Translations under genes and position numbers: made by a program
The notes under the pieces: model-generated
Told to the model about the DNA's origin: nothing
The model's input: only the letters and a program-made list of their open reading frames with translations
Database searches by the model: none
Source: Acidobacteriota bacterium
GTDB lineage: Bacteria; Acidobacteriota; Terriglobia; Bryobacterales; Bryobacteraceae
Length of the DNA stretch: 64,000 nt
NCBI GenBank assembly: GCA_014584705.1
Contig: JACTMJ010000009.1
Coordinates: forward strand, 124,001-188,000
Direction of reading: 5' to 3'
Part shown: positions 18,102 through 27,715 of the stretch, in pieces
How positions within the stretch are numbered: position 1 is the first letter of the stretch
Layout of the letters: the number at the start of each line of letters is the position of its first letter

Positions 18102-19112
18102 TTAGACGCCGGAGAGTCCCAGCTTGGCGTACCACGGCTTCGCGCCGCCAATCGCCGCATTCACGGCGTTGATGTTCTTCACGCCTTCGGTGGAAAGCCA
18201 ATCTTCGAGAGCCTTCACGCCCTGCTTGGCATAGACGCCAATCCCTTCCTTCCAGGTGGCGCGTCCGCAGAGAATGCCGGAGTAGTCCACGCCGGAGTTC
18301 GTCGCCATCGTGAGCTGCTCAACGAACACATCGTTATCCACGCCGGCGCTCAGGTAAATGAAGGGCTTGGTCGCCACGTCGGCGGCCCGCTTGAAGTGGT
18401 CCATCGCTTCGGACATCGTGTAGGCTTTCTCGCCCTTGAATGCCTTGCTGCCTTCGGTATAAACGGCATTGATGGGCACTTCCACCTTCAGCACGTCCAC
18501 CAGGTACTGCGGCTTTGAAAACTCTTTCATGCTGCCCGTCACCAGTTCCGGCTTCATCTTGGCGTAGCCCAGGCTCTTCTCGGCGTGTTCGCCGGTGCCG
18601 TCGTAAGCGATGAATTCGAGGAAGAACGGAATGTCGTGGTACGCGCACTCCGCGCCCACGCGCTCAATGAAGGCATGCTTGATCTCGTTGATTTCCGGCT
18701 TGTCGTTCGGCGTGTAATAGAGGAGAATCTTCACCGCGTCGCCGCCCATGTCCTTGATGCGCTTTACGCTCACATCGAGCAGCAGGTCCGGGAGCCGCCC
18801 CGGTTGCGTGTTGTCGTAGCCGCTCTTCTCGTAGGCCAGCAGCAGTCCGCACTTGCTGTCACGCGCCTTGGCCGCTTCCAGTCCGAACTCCGGATCAAGC
18901 AGGATCGCGCTGGCATGGGGAGTAAGCACCTTGGCCACGGCAACCTTGAACTCGGACATCATCTCGTAGGTGACGTCGTTCTGGGCGACACCCTTGGCGG
19001 CGGCGATGGATTTCTGCAAACTGCCGCGCTGGTCCATCGCGGCGGCCGCGATGACGCCCTTCTCGTTCGAAAGGGCCTTGAAGTAATTGATCTTTCCTTG
19101 TGATAGGCTCAT
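18102..19112 (-). CDS. lacD: Tagatose 1,6-diphosphate aldolase (LacD family)
   Basis: 336 residues, close to the family length. It begins with MDQRGSLQK (residues 26-34), the LacD signature. By comparison with the streptococcal enzyme, K209 in DVLKVEVPIN should be the Schiff-base lysine, with K128 (DAVKILLYY) and E166 (FFLEFIAYD) as catalytic partners. The enzyme splits tagatose (or related ketohexose) 1,6-bisphosphate into dihydroxyacetone phosphate and glyceraldehyde 3-phosphate in the cytoplasm. No other lac/tagatose genes are adjacent, so it may act as a general class I ketose-bisphosphate aldolase here. GGAG lies about 14 nt before the ATG. Confidence 0.9.
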   Translation of the reverse strand: MSLSQGKINYFKALSNEKGVIAAAAMDQRGSLQKSIAAAKGVAQNDVTYEMMSEFKVAVAKVLTPHASAILLDPEFGLEAAKARDSKCGLLLAYEKSGYDNTQPGRLPDLLLDVSVKRIKDMGGDAVKILLYYTPNDKPEINEIKHAFIERVGAECAYHDIPFFLEFIAYDGTGEHAEKSLGYAKMKPELVTGSMKEFSKPQYLVDVLKVEVPINAVYTEGSKAFKGEKAYTMSEAMDHFKRAADVATKPFIYLSAGVDNDVFVEQLTMATNSGVDYSGILCGRATWKEGIGVYAKQGVKALEDWLSTEGVKNINAVNAAIGGAKPWYAKLGLSGV

Positions 19113-19214
19113 GGTGAATTCTTGCGCTCCTGAGGAATTTGAACCTTTCAGTATAGCAAGATCGCCTTCATATCGGATACGCCTGTCTCAATCAACCTCA
19201 GTGCGCCGCCGGCA

Positions 19215-20453
19215 TCAGCCGCTGGCGGGCATTGCCAGCATCAGCCGCACCCACCGGCTGAACTCCCGGCCTTCACAGCCGAACTTTTGCTGTGCCGTGA
19301 GATATTCCGGCTTCCCCAGGCCCCAGCCCGCCAGCGCGGGGAAGAGGCTTCGAGACCGGTCGTACGGCCCGATCTGAGGCTTGCTCCACTTTGCGGGGTC
19401 CTCCAGAAAAGGCATCAGGTACGCAACCGATTTCGCCACGGACGCCCCGTTCGCCGCTTCGTATTCCCACAACTCCATGTTCCAGAATTGCCCCATCCGG
19501 CACAGCAGGGCGAGCCCGTCGAGGTTCATCGCGGAGTAGCTCAGGGAGCGTGTGCGCGTCTCCTCTTTCGGGGCGCTTCCATCCGGACGGAGTTGATCTG
19601 GCACCAGTTTCTCGAAATAGAGCTTCCAGGCTTCCAGCAAGGCCCGGTCGTCCTTGACGTAGGTGGCATAGGCGGCCACTTGCGCGGCCCACCACGTGGA
19701 ATGATTGTTGCCCTGATCCCTCTCGTCCACTCCTTTTTCGCTCGTCAGCATCCAGCGCAAAAAGTCGCGCAGCCAGGCGCGGAACTCGCGCTCCGTCGCG
19801 GCGTCCTTTTCGGGAAGCACACCGAGCAGCATCACGCCTTGCACCAGGTGAATCATGGGCACGGTATCGATCAATCCGATGCCGCGGCCCCACACACGGC
19901 CCCGAATGGCCTGCCCGAACTCCAGATTCGGGTTCATCCGGGTCTCTGGATCGGCAAACCACACGCGGATCAGATTCCAGGCGTGCTGCCCGTAGCGAGC
20001 CGCTTCCGGTTCTTCAGAAAGGAGGTGAGCGGCGGTTGCCAGGCACAGAACGGCATTGCATAGTTTGCCGAGATCGGCGTCGTTTTGCGTGAAGCGCTGC
20101 GGGTTCACCTCCCCATCCCGGCGTACGTACGGTGCACCGGGGTTGGCGGGGTCCGGCCACCAGTAAGGCCCCTCACTGAAAAAATCGTTCTTTCCGGCGG
20201 GCGTGTTTTCCGGGCGCGCGCTGGTCACACTGAAAGGCCCTTCGGTGAGCCACCGGGCGGCGTCCTTGCGCAGGCGATCCAGTTCCGCGAGCACTGCCTT
20301 GTTACCGGTTGCGGCGAGTTGTTTCACTCCCACCGGGTCGCAGGAGTTCAAGAGCAGCAGGTTCTGCCCGTCGCAGGCCGTGGCGGGTCGCGCGGCGAGT
20401 GGCATCATCCCGGCCATCGTCAGGGTCCGCATCCAATCCCGGCGAGTCTCCAT
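19215..20453 (-). CDS. Exported alginate-lyase-family (PL5-like) protein
   Basis: 412 residues from the ATG at 20453 (METRRDWMRTLTMAG), chosen because GGAG lies 5 nt upstream and the RRDWMR Tat motif follows at once; an ATG at 20471 would add six residues. The alginate_lyase domain (alpha-alpha barrel) is seen in FFSEGPYWWPDPANP and in the helix-rich DQGNNHSTWWAAQVAAYATY (the N-N-H motif of the active-site cleft). Members cleave uronic-acid polymers by beta-elimination, and many close relatives are uncharacterised. Export and the neighbouring sulfatases suggest a role in extracellular polyuronate breakdown. Confidence 0.85.
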   Translation of the reverse strand: METRRDWMRTLTMAGMMPLAARPATACDGQNLLLLNSCDPVGVKQLAATGNKAVLAELDRLRKDAARWLTEGPFSVTSARPENTPAGKNDFFSEGPYWWPDPANPGAPYVRRDGEVNPQRFTQNDADLGKLCNAVLCLATAAHLLSEEPEAARYGQHAWNLIRVWFADPETRMNPNLEFGQAIRGRVWGRGIGLIDTVPMIHLVQGVMLLGVLPEKDAATEREFRAWLRDFLRWMLTSEKGVDERDQGNNHSTWWAAQVAAYATYVKDDRALLEAWKLYFEKLVPDQLRPDGSAPKEETRTRSLSYSAMNLDGLALLCRMGQFWNMELWEYEAANGASVAKSVAYLMPFLEDPAKWSKPQIGPYDRSRSLFPALAGWGLGKPEYLTAQQKFGCEGREFSRWVRLMLAMPASG

Positions 20454-20766
20454 GGCTGCTCCGCGTGGCATGGCCTGATCTTATCCTCGTTTCGCCGCGC
20501 CGCCAAGGGGCATGCTCCCGCCAGCTTCCGATACTCTGCTGTTTCGCGTGTTGCTTCCGGCCGCTCGAACAAATTCTCTATCTTTTGTTTGAAGCGGGAC
20601 GGAACGCGGCTCGCCATCCCGGCGGCGCATGGGAATGCGCTTAGAAATCAGCAGATTACAGGTGAAGTCCAGCAGATTCAATACGTTATGCTAAACTGGG
20701 AGATGCGGCGGTGCGCTCCCGAAGGGATTCGCGGGGAGCTATGCCGGAAGTGCAAGGAGGCTCGGC
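20454..20766. other. Divergent promoter region between the PL5-like gene and gyrA
   Basis: 313 bp without a supported gene. The strand toward gyrA has TATGCT at about 20685 as a possible -10, without a convincing -35. No hairpin of note. Confidence 0.5.
20754..20760 (+). promoter_or_regulatory. Shine-Dalgarno AAGGAGG that fixes the TTG start of gyrA
   Basis: A full-consensus AAGGAGG lies 6 nt before the TTG at 20767 and no in-frame ATG is nearby. This decides the unusual start codon. Confidence 0.9.
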
Positions 20767-23331
20767 TTGGCGGATCAGGATCTACCAGAAACACCAGAAC
20801 AACCCGATGGAGGCGATGGCGGCAAGCTGCCGTTTGGCCCCGAACCCGGTACGCTGAGCGTCCCGATCAACATCGAAGACGAGATGCGCAAGAGCTACCT
20901 CGATTACGCCATGAGCGTGATCATCGGGCGGGCTCTCCCGGACGTTCGCGATGGCCTCAAGCCCGTGCATCGCCGCATCCTCTACGGGATGAGCGAGATG
21001 GGCCTCAACTTCAACCGGCCCACCCGCAAGTGCGCCAAGATCGTGGGCGAAGTGCTGGGCAAGTATCACCCCCACGGAGATAGCGCGGTTTACGATTCCC
21101 TCGTGCGCATGGCCCAGCCCTTCTCCATGCGCTACCCGCTCATCGACGGCCAGGGCAATTTCGGCAGCGTGGACGGGGACCCGCCCGCGGCCATGCGGTA
21201 CACCGAAGCCCGGCTTTCCCGCATCTCCGCCAGCCTGCTCGACGATATCGACAAAGAAACCGTCGATTTCCGTTCCAATTACGACGACAGCGAGACGGAA
21301 CCCGAAGTGCTTCCCACCAGGGTGCCGAACCTGCTTGTGAATGGTTCGGAAGGTATCGCCGTGGGGATGGCGACGAAGATCCCGCCCCACAATCTCTCGG
21401 AGATTGTGGACGCTACCGTGGCGTTGATCCGAAAACCGGACACGCCGCTCTCGGAGATCCTGAAGTTTGTTCCCGGCCCTGATTTCCCTACCGGTGCGTA
21501 CATTCTGGGTCGTTCCGGAATCTGGGATGCGTTCAGCACCGGACGCGGCATCATCCGCATGCGCGCCAAGACGCACTTCGAAGACATCGGCAAAGACCGT
21601 CAGGCCATTGTCGTCACGGAGATCCCGTACCAGGTGAACAAAGCCCGGCTGATTGAGGCCGCCGCCGCCCTGGTGAATGAAAAGAAACTCGAAGGCATCA
21701 GCGAGATCCGCGACGAGAGCGACCGCAAGGGAATGCGCTTCGTCTTTGAACTGAAGCGCGGGGAAAACGCCGAGGTCATCCTCAACAATCTGTATAAGCA
21801 GACCCAACTGCAAACCAGCTTTGGCGTGATCATGCTTTCGATCGTCAACGGCCAGCCGCGTGAGCTCGGCCTGATCGATTGCATCAAGCAATTCATTGAT
21901 CACCGCGTGGACGTCGTTCGCCGGCGTACGGATTTCGAACTGCGCAAGGCGCGCGACCGCGAGCACATCTTGCTCGGCTTCCAGAAGGCCCTCAATAACC
22001 TCGACGAAGTGATCGAGATCATCCGCCGTTCGGAGAGCCCCAAGGACGCCAAGGCCCGCCTCATCGAGCGCTTTGAGTTTACGGAGCGCCAATCCCAGGC
22101 GATCATCGAGTTGCAGCTCCAGCGCCTCACCGGCATGGAGCAGCAGAAGATCCTCGACGAACTGGCCGATATCCAGGTGCGCATCGCGCGTTATCTCGAA
22201 ATCCTCGGTTCGGAGGAAGTGCTGCGCGGCGTGATCATCGAAGAACTCGAGGAAGTGAAAGTCAAGTTTGGCGATGCTCGCCGCACGGAGATTATCGAAG
22301 ATCCGGGCGACATCAACATCGAAGATCTGATCGCTGACGAGAACGTCGTGCTTACGGTGAGCCGTTCGGGCTACCTGAAGCGCGTCGCTCTTGATACCTA
22401 CCGCCGGCAACGCCGCGGGGGAGTCGGCCGCATCGGGATGACCACCCGAGCGGAAGATCTGGTGGAACACCTGATTGTCGCCTCCACCCACACAAGATTG
22501 ATGTGCTTCACGAACCTGGGGCGGGTCTACATCAACAAGATCTACGAAGTGCCGGATGCCGGACCCACTGGCAAGGGCAAACACGTCTCGAACCTGCTGA
22601 ACCTCATGCCGGGCGAGACGGTGCAGGCCTTCCTGCCCGTGCGTGAACTCGCCGAGGGCAAGAACATCGTCATGGTGACGCGCAACGGCGTCATCAAGAA
22701 GTGCGAATTGACGGCCTTCGCGAATATCAACGCTCGCGGCATCATTGCCATTGGCCTCGACGAGGGCGACGAACTCATTTCGGCCCGCCTTACCGAAGGC
22801 AACGCCTATGTGTTCCTCGCCTCGCGCGACGGCAAGGCGATTCTCTTCAAGGAAAGCGAAGTGCGCGCGATGGGCCGCCCGGCTCGCGGTGTGCGCGGCA
22901 TGATGCTCTCCAAGGGGGACTACATCGTCTCCATGGCGGTCCCCACGGATCCCGAAACGCCGATCCTCGTCATCGCGGAGAAGGGCCTCGGTAAGCGGAC
23001 TCCCCTGAAGGAGTATCGCGAAACGGGGCGCGGCGCGAAGGGCGTCATCAATATGAGGACCACGTCACGCACCGGCAAGGTGGTGACGGCGCTCCAGTTG
23101 CCCTTCGGCCCCGACGGGGAGCCCACGGAAGAGGTGATGGTGATCACCCGGAACGGACAGATCATCCGCACGGGCGTCGACGAAATCCGTCAGGTCGGCC
23201 GCGCGGCGCAGGGTGTCGTCGTCGTCCGCCTGGATGAGGACGACGTCGTGGCGGCAGCGGCGATCATTCCCGATGAGCCCACGAACGGCGAGGCATCGGA
23301 GGAGGAGCAGGGAACGTTGCCTCTCCAGTAG
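20767..23331 (+). CDS. gyrA: DNA gyrase subunit A
   Basis: 854 residues from a TTG. The N-terminus carries about 25 extra acidic residues before [41 protein letters not shown]. The breakage-reunion tyrosine is Y145 ([11 protein letters not shown]). The quinolone-resistance region reads [13 protein letters not shown], with serine S106 and aspartate D110 at the positions equivalent to E. coli 83 and 87, so it looks wild type. The C-terminal beta-pinwheel contains the GyrA box ([10 protein letters not shown]), which separates it from ParC. It cuts and passes DNA with GyrB to introduce negative supercoils. gyrB is not next to it in this window. Confidence 0.98.
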   Translation: MADQDLPETPEQPDGGDGGKLPFGPEPGTLSVPINIEDEMRKSYLDYAMSVIIGRALPDVRDGLKPVHRRILYGMSEMGLNFNRPTRKCAKIVGEVLGKYHPHGDSAVYDSLVRMAQPFSMRYPLIDGQGNFGSVDGDPPAAMRYTEARLSRISASLLDDIDKETVDFRSNYDDSETEPEVLPTRVPNLLVNGSEGIAVGMATKIPPHNLSEIVDATVALIRKPDTPLSEILKFVPGPDFPTGAYILGRSGIWDAFSTGRGIIRMRAKTHFEDIGKDRQAIVVTEIPYQVNKARLIEAAAALVNEKKLEGISEIRDESDRKGMRFVFELKRGENAEVILNNLYKQTQLQTSFGVIMLSIVNGQPRELGLIDCIKQFIDHRVDVVRRRTDFELRKARDREHILLGFQKALNNLDEVIEIIRRSESPKDAKARLIERFEFTERQSQAIIELQLQRLTGMEQQKILDELADIQVRIARYLEILGSEEVLRGVIIEELEEVKVKFGDARRTEIIEDPGDINIEDLIADENVVLTVSRSGYLKRVALDTYRRQRRGGVGRIGMTTRAEDLVEHLIVASTHTRLMCFTNLGRVYINKIYEVPDAGPTGKGKHVSNLLNLMPGETVQAFLPVRELAEGKNIVMVTRNGVIKKCELTAFANINARGIIAIGLDEGDELISARLTEGNAYVFLASRDGKAILFKESEVRAMGRPARGVRGMMLSKGDYIVSMAVPTDPETPILVIAEKGLGKRTPLKEYRETGRGAKGVINMRTTSRTGKVVTALQLPFGPDGEPTEEVMVITRNGQIIRTGVDEIRQVGRAAQGVVVVRLDEDDVVAAAAIIPDEPTNGEASEEEQGTLPLQ

Positions 23332-23347
23332 GGCACACACGCAAGAG

Positions 23348-23388
23348 AAAAGGGGCGGAGCCGTGAGTTTCATGGCTGCCGCCCCTTT
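23348..23388. terminator. Bidirectional terminator after gyrA
   Basis: The hairpin arms aaaaggggcggagcc (from 23348) and ggctgccgcccctttg pair over about 14 bp with one bulged base. It lies between the convergent gyrA and methyltransferase genes, with A-rich left and T-rich right flanks. Confidence 0.8.
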
Positions 23389-23431
23389 GTATTCCGGGGA
23401 TGCGTTTGTGCTCTCGTGGGACGTGATTGCT

Positions 23432-24439
23432 CTACCGGCGCGAGAGGATCACCGCTCCCCGTTCCCCTTCCGGCCGGTGCAACTGGTTATTTTCAAAGCC
23501 GGCCTTGCGGAACATCGCTTCGTACTGGGCGAACGTATAGGCCTCGCCCTCCTCGGTCATCGCCAGCATCATGATCGCGAAGGCAGCCGCATCGCGGGGC
23601 GTTACGCGGTCGTCGTTGGGAATATGTTCGAGAGTCACCGCCACGCCGCCCGGTTTCAGCGCGGCACGCACCTTTCGTAGCAGCGTATCCACCGTCTCCG
23701 GGTTGAAGTGGTGCAGGAAGTTGGTGATGAGAACGACGTCGTAGTCCTGCCCGAAATCCACCTCGAACGCACTGCCCTCAATCGCATTCCAGCGTTCCGC
23801 TACCCCCGCCTCCGTGGCATGCTCCCGCGCAATCCGCAGCACCGAGGGCCAGTCCAGCGCATAGATTGCGGCATGCGGGTTCTGCTGGGCGATTGTGATT
23901 CCGAAAAGCCCATGGCCGGCCGCGAGGTCGAGCACTTTGCACGGGCCGCAGCCCGGCGCGTCCAGCAGCCTCGCGATGGTTCTCGCGGAAGGCCGCATCA
24001 TGGGCATCATGGAGCGGGCAAACTCCGCCCAACGGGGGTCGTCCTTTGCAATCGTGTCGCCGGCCTTGTGGATCACACTGCCGCCCTTGCGGATCGCGGC
24101 CGTCAGATTCTCAAAGGCCCTGAACTTTTCTTCGCCGAGCAGGAAACGCGCCGTATCGCCCAGATACGCGGCGGAACTCCGGTCAAGGAATGTTGCGGTA
24201 TCGGGCGCAAGAGCGTACTGAGCCCCTTCTTTGGTCAGGAACTCGTGAATCACAAGGAAATCGCAGAGTACGCGCATTCCCTTCACGGAGGTCTCACAGC
24301 GTTTCGCGAGAGCTTCCGCCGTGTCTATTCCCGCGCCGAGCGCGGTGAACACATTCAAATCGATGGCGGCCTTCAGAGCGCCGCTGAGCTGAAACGCATT
24401 CAGCCCTTGCATAATGCGAACGGGTGTTGGTTTCGTCAT
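23432..24439 (-). CDS. SAM-dependent O-methyltransferase (plant OMT/hydroxyneurosporene-type)
   Basis: 335 residues. The N-terminal 90 residues form a winged-helix dimerisation domain (MQGLNAFQLSGALKAAIDLNVFTAL, typical of class I OMTs). The SAM motif I is VLDLAAGHGLFG (169-180), and motif post-I is AIYALDWPSVL. Relatives methylate hydroxyl groups on small aromatic or polyketide-like molecules. No biosynthetic neighbours give away the substrate. It is convergent with gyrA. Confidence 0.88.
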   Translation of the reverse strand: MTKPTPVRIMQGLNAFQLSGALKAAIDLNVFTALGAGIDTAEALAKRCETSVKGMRVLCDFLVIHEFLTKEGAQYALAPDTATFLDRSSAAYLGDTARFLLGEEKFRAFENLTAAIRKGGSVIHKAGDTIAKDDPRWAEFARSMMPMMRPSARTIARLLDAPGCGPCKVLDLAAGHGLFGITIAQQNPHAAIYALDWPSVLRIAREHATEAGVAERWNAIEGSAFEVDFGQDYDVVLITNFLHHFNPETVDTLLRKVRAALKPGGVAVTLEHIPNDDRVTPRDAAAFAIMMLAMTEEGEAYTFAQYEAMFRKAGFENNQLHRPEGERGAVILSRR

Positions 24440-24543
24440 GGATCCCCTAATCCCATCCTACGCGGATTTCCGCTGGGCTGGCGTGTTTAGGGCCGTGCCG
24501 TTCCGCCAACCCGAACCGTGTGCGAATAAGGGAGACCCGTTTG

Positions 24544-25470
24544 CTAGAACGGCCCGCCGATTCCACCGATGCCGCCAATGCCGCCGCGCCCCGTGCCGCG
24601 CTGGTTCACCTCGGGCGTCGGCGCGGAGCGGATCACGCTGCGCTGCATGGGTCCGTCGAACTTGATCTCATCGGGTGTGAACACCAGCGGCCGGTCCGTC
24701 ACCAGTTCGAGGTTGGTGCCGGAGGGGAGGACGACGTCCGGCCCCCTGGTGAGCAATACAGTGGCCAAGCCGGCGGCCGCGCCGGCGGCCAATCCAACCC
24801 CGGCTCCCATGCCCGCGTTGCCCGCCGCCAATCCGCCCAGCGCGCCCACCTGCGCGCCCGTGACCGTGGTGCCAACCGTGGTCATCGCATCGGACCCCTT
24901 GCTGGAATCGCCCTTCACGGTACCCTCGTTCCGGTCAAGGCCCTCGCGCAGCCCGCCGTCGAGCCCCCCTACCCTGGCGCGGAAATCCCGCGTCACGCCG
25001 TTCGGCAGCGTGACGCTATCGAAGCGCAGGTGCATCGCACCTTTGCCCTTCACACGCCCGGGCCGCTTGGTGGTGGTGATGGTGCCCAGCACATAAGAGC
25101 CCGGTGGAATCACGATTCTCCCGTTCACGAAAACGGGGAATGTCGTTTCGAGATACACGCGATCGCCCGGTGCGGCGCTCCGGGTGCTGACGCTGTTGAT
25201 CAGGCTCATCGGAATGCGCGTGCCCGGCGGAACTTCAATCTTCCCGTCGCTCGCGGTCGAACTTTCACCGGAGGCAGCGGCCTCGGCAGCTTTGGTTTCG
25301 TTGACGGACTTCCAACCGCCCTGGTCAGCCGTTCTCGACGTCTTCAACTGGGGAAGCGTCTCGTCGCGAGCGGGGACGGTCTTATTTGGTGCATCTTGTG
25401 CAAAGACAGCGGCGCCAAGCGCCAAAGTCAAAGCGAGTCGAGAAACGGTCCGCAGGCGCAGGTCGTACAT
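24544..25470 (-). CDS. Exported protein with a VirB10/TrbI-like beta domain and glycine-rich tail
   Basis: 308 residues, with a signal peptide (1-25, ending VFAQ) and a GGTGG-type ribosome-binding site. The central region (IEVPPGTRIPMSLINSVSTRSAAPGDRVYLETTFPVFVNGRIVIPPGSYVLGTI) has the pattern of the TrbI/VirB10 beta-barrel core: an allowable-solvent P-x-G-T entry, 'G-D-x-V' turn and 'P-P-G-S' turn. No conjugation genes are nearby, and stand-alone versions like this are common in Acidobacteria, so I do not call it a secretion component. An alanine/glycine-rich segment (GALGGLAAGNAGMGAGVGLAAG) could insert in a membrane. The end is a GGIGGIGGIGG repeat. Function unknown. Confidence 0.7.
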   Translation of the reverse strand: MYDLRLRTVSRLALTLALGAAVFAQDAPNKTVPARDETLPQLKTSRTADQGGWKSVNETKAAEAAASGESSTASDGKIEVPPGTRIPMSLINSVSTRSAAPGDRVYLETTFPVFVNGRIVIPPGSYVLGTITTTKRPGRVKGKGAMHLRFDSVTLPNGVTRDFRARVGGLDGGLREGLDRNEGTVKGDSSKGSDAMTTVGTTVTGAQVGALGGLAAGNAGMGAGVGLAAGAAAGLATVLLTRGPDVVLPSGTNLELVTDRPLVFTPDEIKFDGPMQRSVIRSAPTPEVNQRGTGRGGIGGIGGIGGPF

Positions 25471-25574
25471 GTTGTGGCCACCATTCCGAGGTCGCTACCG
25501 CCAATGCCCCAATTCTAAACCCTGGACATTCCAGCCGGGAGGCGGCTGGCGAGCGATCGTGCGAGAATCTTTAC

Positions 25575-26126
25575 CTACTCGAACGTATGCGCATGCTCGC
25601 CGGTTTCGTCCCTCGCCAATTCCGGTGGCGACAGGGAACGGTAGCTCCGGTTGAAATAGAGCAGCGGTTCCCCGTTCCCCAGCGCTCCGCCGATCACTTC
25701 GCCGAAAAACACCGCATGATCGCCCGCATCCACAATCTTGTGCGTCAGGCATTCCACCTGAGCCAGACAATCGAGCAGGAGGGGTGAGCCTCCCGGGCCC
25801 GGCTTCCAGCCGACTCCGGCGAAGCGGTCCCCGATGAGCGTGGCGAAGCGGTTTGAGAGCGATTCCTGCCCCTCGTGCAGGATGTTCACCCCGAAATGCG
25901 TGGACTTGCGAAACTTGGAGAGGATGCCCGAGTTGTGCCCGATGCAAACGAGGATGAGCGGCGGGTTCAGGGAGACGGCCGTCAGGGAGCTGGCCGTGAG
26001 GCCGTAGGGGTTGCCCTCGGAGTCCCTCACCGTGGCAATGGTTACCCCGGAAGCGAAGCGGGCACAGAACTCCCGGAAGGTTGCGCATTCGGCGGGTGGA
26101 ACGGAGGTGGGCGTGCAGCTTGACAA
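25575..26126 (-). CDS. Flavin reductase family protein (FMN-binding split barrel)
   Basis: 183 residues from a TTG at 26126; no ATG/GTG is available before the conserved FREFCARFASGVTIATVRDSEGNPYGLTASSLTAVSLNPPLILVCI block. That block is the hallmark of flavin reductase-like oxidoreductases (R-F-x-x-G-V-T, G-L-T-x-S-S, P-P-L). The domain ends with HAVFFGEV. Such proteins supply reduced FMN to a monooxygenase or act on other substrates; no monooxygenase is adjacent. The start codon overlaps the -35 box of the HU gene promoter on the other strand, and no good Shine-Dalgarno is visible, so the exact start is uncertain. Confidence 0.85.
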   Translation of the reverse strand: MSSCTPTSVPPAECATFREFCARFASGVTIATVRDSEGNPYGLTASSLTAVSLNPPLILVCIGHNSGILSKFRKSTHFGVNILHEGQESLSNRFATLIGDRFAGVGWKPGPGGSPLLLDCLAQVECLTHKIVDAGDHAVFFGEVIGGALGNGEPLLYFNRSYRSLSPPELARDETGEHAHTFE

Positions 26127-26149
26127 TGCGTTAAATTCAATCCTATCAT
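26120..26149 (+). promoter_or_regulatory. Strong sigma70-type promoter for the HU/IHF gene
   Basis: TTGACA (26120-26125, full -35 consensus), an 18-nt spacer and TATCAT (26144-26149, 5 of 6 -10 positions). Transcription should start near 26156, leaving a leader of about 150 nt before the TTG at 26306. Confidence 0.75.
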
Positions 26150-26293
26150 GACGTTTGCGCCCATCTCCACGGCCGTTGCGGGGTGATTTGGTTTTCCTTC
26201 AGCCGGACGCTCGGTCCCCCGGAAGCCGTGCGTGCGGTTCGGAATGTTCCGGTGGCGATCGCAAATCGGCAGTCTTCGCGGACAAATCTTGGC

Positions 26294-26298
26294 AGGAG
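26294..26298 (+). promoter_or_regulatory. Shine-Dalgarno that fixes the TTG start of the HU gene
   Basis: AGGAG lies 7 nt before the TTG at 26306. Starting there gives an 89-residue protein of exact HU/IHF length, so the longer upstream frame is rejected. Confidence 0.8.
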
Positions 26299-26305
26299 AG
26301 ACGTC

Positions 26306-26575
26306 TTGATTAAGCTAGACATCGTGAACGAAGTCGTGAACCGAACCGGTATCACCAAGACAAAGGCGGAAATGGCGGTGGAGACCGTTTTTGAAAGCAT
26401 GAAGCGGGCGCTGAGCCAGGGGGAACGGATCGAGTTGCGCGGCTTCGGTATTTTCAACGTGCGCCCCCGCAAGACCGGCATCGGACGCAATCCCCGTACA
26501 GGCGACGAAGTGGAAATCCCCCCAGGCAAGGCCGTCCGCTTCAAGCCGGGCAAGGAATTACAGAGCCTCCCGTAG
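26306..26575 (+). CDS. HU/IHF-family nucleoid DNA-binding protein
   Basis: 89 residues beginning MIKLDIVNEVVNRTGITKTKAE. The DNA-binding beta-arm is RNPRTGDEVEIPPGKAVRFKPGKEL, with the R-N-P-x-T-G signature and the P that intercalates at kinks. The sequence GFGIFNVRPRKTGIGRNPRTG is close to both HU-beta and IHF-alpha; I do not separate them. It should bend and compact DNA as a dimer. The strong promoter fits an abundant protein. The M50 protease gene begins 24 bp after the stop and is probably cotranscribed. Confidence 0.93.
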   Translation: MIKLDIVNEVVNRTGITKTKAEMAVETVFESMKRALSQGERIELRGFGIFNVRPRKTGIGRNPRTGDEVEIPPGKAVRFKPGKELQSLP

Positions 26576-26599
26576 AGAGCTGGCGCTGTAAGACGTGTT

Positions 26600-27715
26600 G
26601 TGGACTCGGGCAACCCTCATTCCGGCGACTCCTGGCCACCCGGCCTTCCCTCGAATTCCGGACCTCAGCCGAACGGCGCCCCCCGGAGCAACGACGATTT
26701 CGGCGAACTTCGCGCATGGCGGCCCGAAGGCTTCCCGCCCGAGGAGTTTCCCGGCGAGATCCCGGCACCCAGGCGGAGATCCGTTCGGGATCGCCTCGCG
26801 TTCCTGCGCCTGCCCTGGTTTCGTTTCCCCAGGCTGCGCGGCCCCTGGTTGCTGGGCTTCCACGTGCTGCTGTTCCTGCTTACGATCTTAAGCTCCAGCT
26901 TTGTCGGAGCCGGTTTTCAGGCCAGCTTCGATGCCAACCAGCCCTTTCTGATCCTGAACCGGGAACTCGCCTATTACGATGTGCTCCTGGGCCACCCCGC
27001 CTTGCTGCTCAACGGCCTTCCGTACTCCTTTACGCTGCTCACCATCCTGGTTGCTCACGAGTTTGGGCACTACTTTGCCTGCGTCTATTACCGCATTAGC
27101 GCGACGCTCCCCTTCTTTCTCCCCGCGCCCACATTCATCGGGACCTTCGGTGCGTTCATTCGCATCCGGCAGCGCATTGCATCCCGGCGGGAGCTCTTCG
27201 ATATTGGCGTGGCCGGGCCGATCGCCGGTTTCGTCTTCGCCGTCCCCGCGCTGCTTATCGGGGTCTCGCTCTCAAAGGTCATCCCGGGCATCGGTCAACA
27301 GGGGGATCTGGTTTTCGGCACGCCGCCCCTGTTGCAGTTGATCGAAACGCTGCTCTTTCCAGGCGTTCCGGTGGAAGACATCCTGCTGCATCCGATGGCC
27401 CGCGCCGGGCTCGTCGGGCTACTGGCCACCGCGCTCAATCTGCTGCCGGTGGGGCAGTTGGATGGCGGCCACATCGTCTATGCGTTTCTGCCGCGCGCCC
27501 ACCGCTGGATCTCGCGCGGCTTTGTCCTGCTGCTTCTCCCGTTGGGCTTTCTGTGGCAGGGCTGGTTCTTCTGGGCCGCGGTGCTCTTCCTTTTCGGTCT
27601 GAAGCATCCTCCGGTGTTCGACGAACGGGATCCCGGGCGTGCCCGCCGCCGCGTTGCCTTTCTGGCATTCGCGATCTTCCTGCTTTGCTTTACTCCCGTG
27701 CCTGTGCTCTCGTGA
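26600..27715 (+). CDS. Site-2 protease family (M50) intramembrane metalloprotease
   Basis: 371 residues from a GTG at 26600. The first 80 residues are proline-rich and basic (cytoplasmic). The membrane core has zinc motif H153-E154-F-G-H157 in a hydrophobic helix and the second motif N280-LLPVGQLD288-GGH. At least five hydrophobic segments are present. It resembles the EGY1/site-2-like group without PDZ domain rather than RseP, since no PDZ lies between the motifs. Such proteases cut transmembrane regulators; no anti-sigma gene is next to it. Its last 26 bases overlap the 3' end of the convergent DNA glycosylase gene. Confidence 0.9.
   Translation: MDSGNPHSGDSWPPGLPSNSGPQPNGAPRSNDDFGELRAWRPEGFPPEEFPGEIPAPRRRSVRDRLAFLRLPWFRFPRLRGPWLLGFHVLLFLLTILSSSFVGAGFQASFDANQPFLILNRELAYYDVLLGHPALLLNGLPYSFTLLTILVAHEFGHYFACVYYRISATLPFFLPAPTFIGTFGAFIRIRQRIASRRELFDIGVAGPIAGFVFAVPALLIGVSLSKVIPGIGQQGDLVFGTPPLLQLIETLLFPGVPVEDILLHPMARAGLVGLLATALNLLPVGQLDGGHIVYAFLPRAHRWISRGFVLLLLPLGFLWQGWFFWAAVLFLFGLKHPPVFDERDPGRARRRVAFLAFAIFLLCFTPVPVLS

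Noticed and set aside
20782-22584. 600-residue frame antisense to gyrA
   Set aside because: It is a mirror effect of GC-rich codon bias in gyrA; no domain.
26183-26305. HU protein with a 41-residue N-terminal extension
   Set aside because: The TTG at 26306 has a good Shine-Dalgarno and gives the exact family length; the extension has no coding character.
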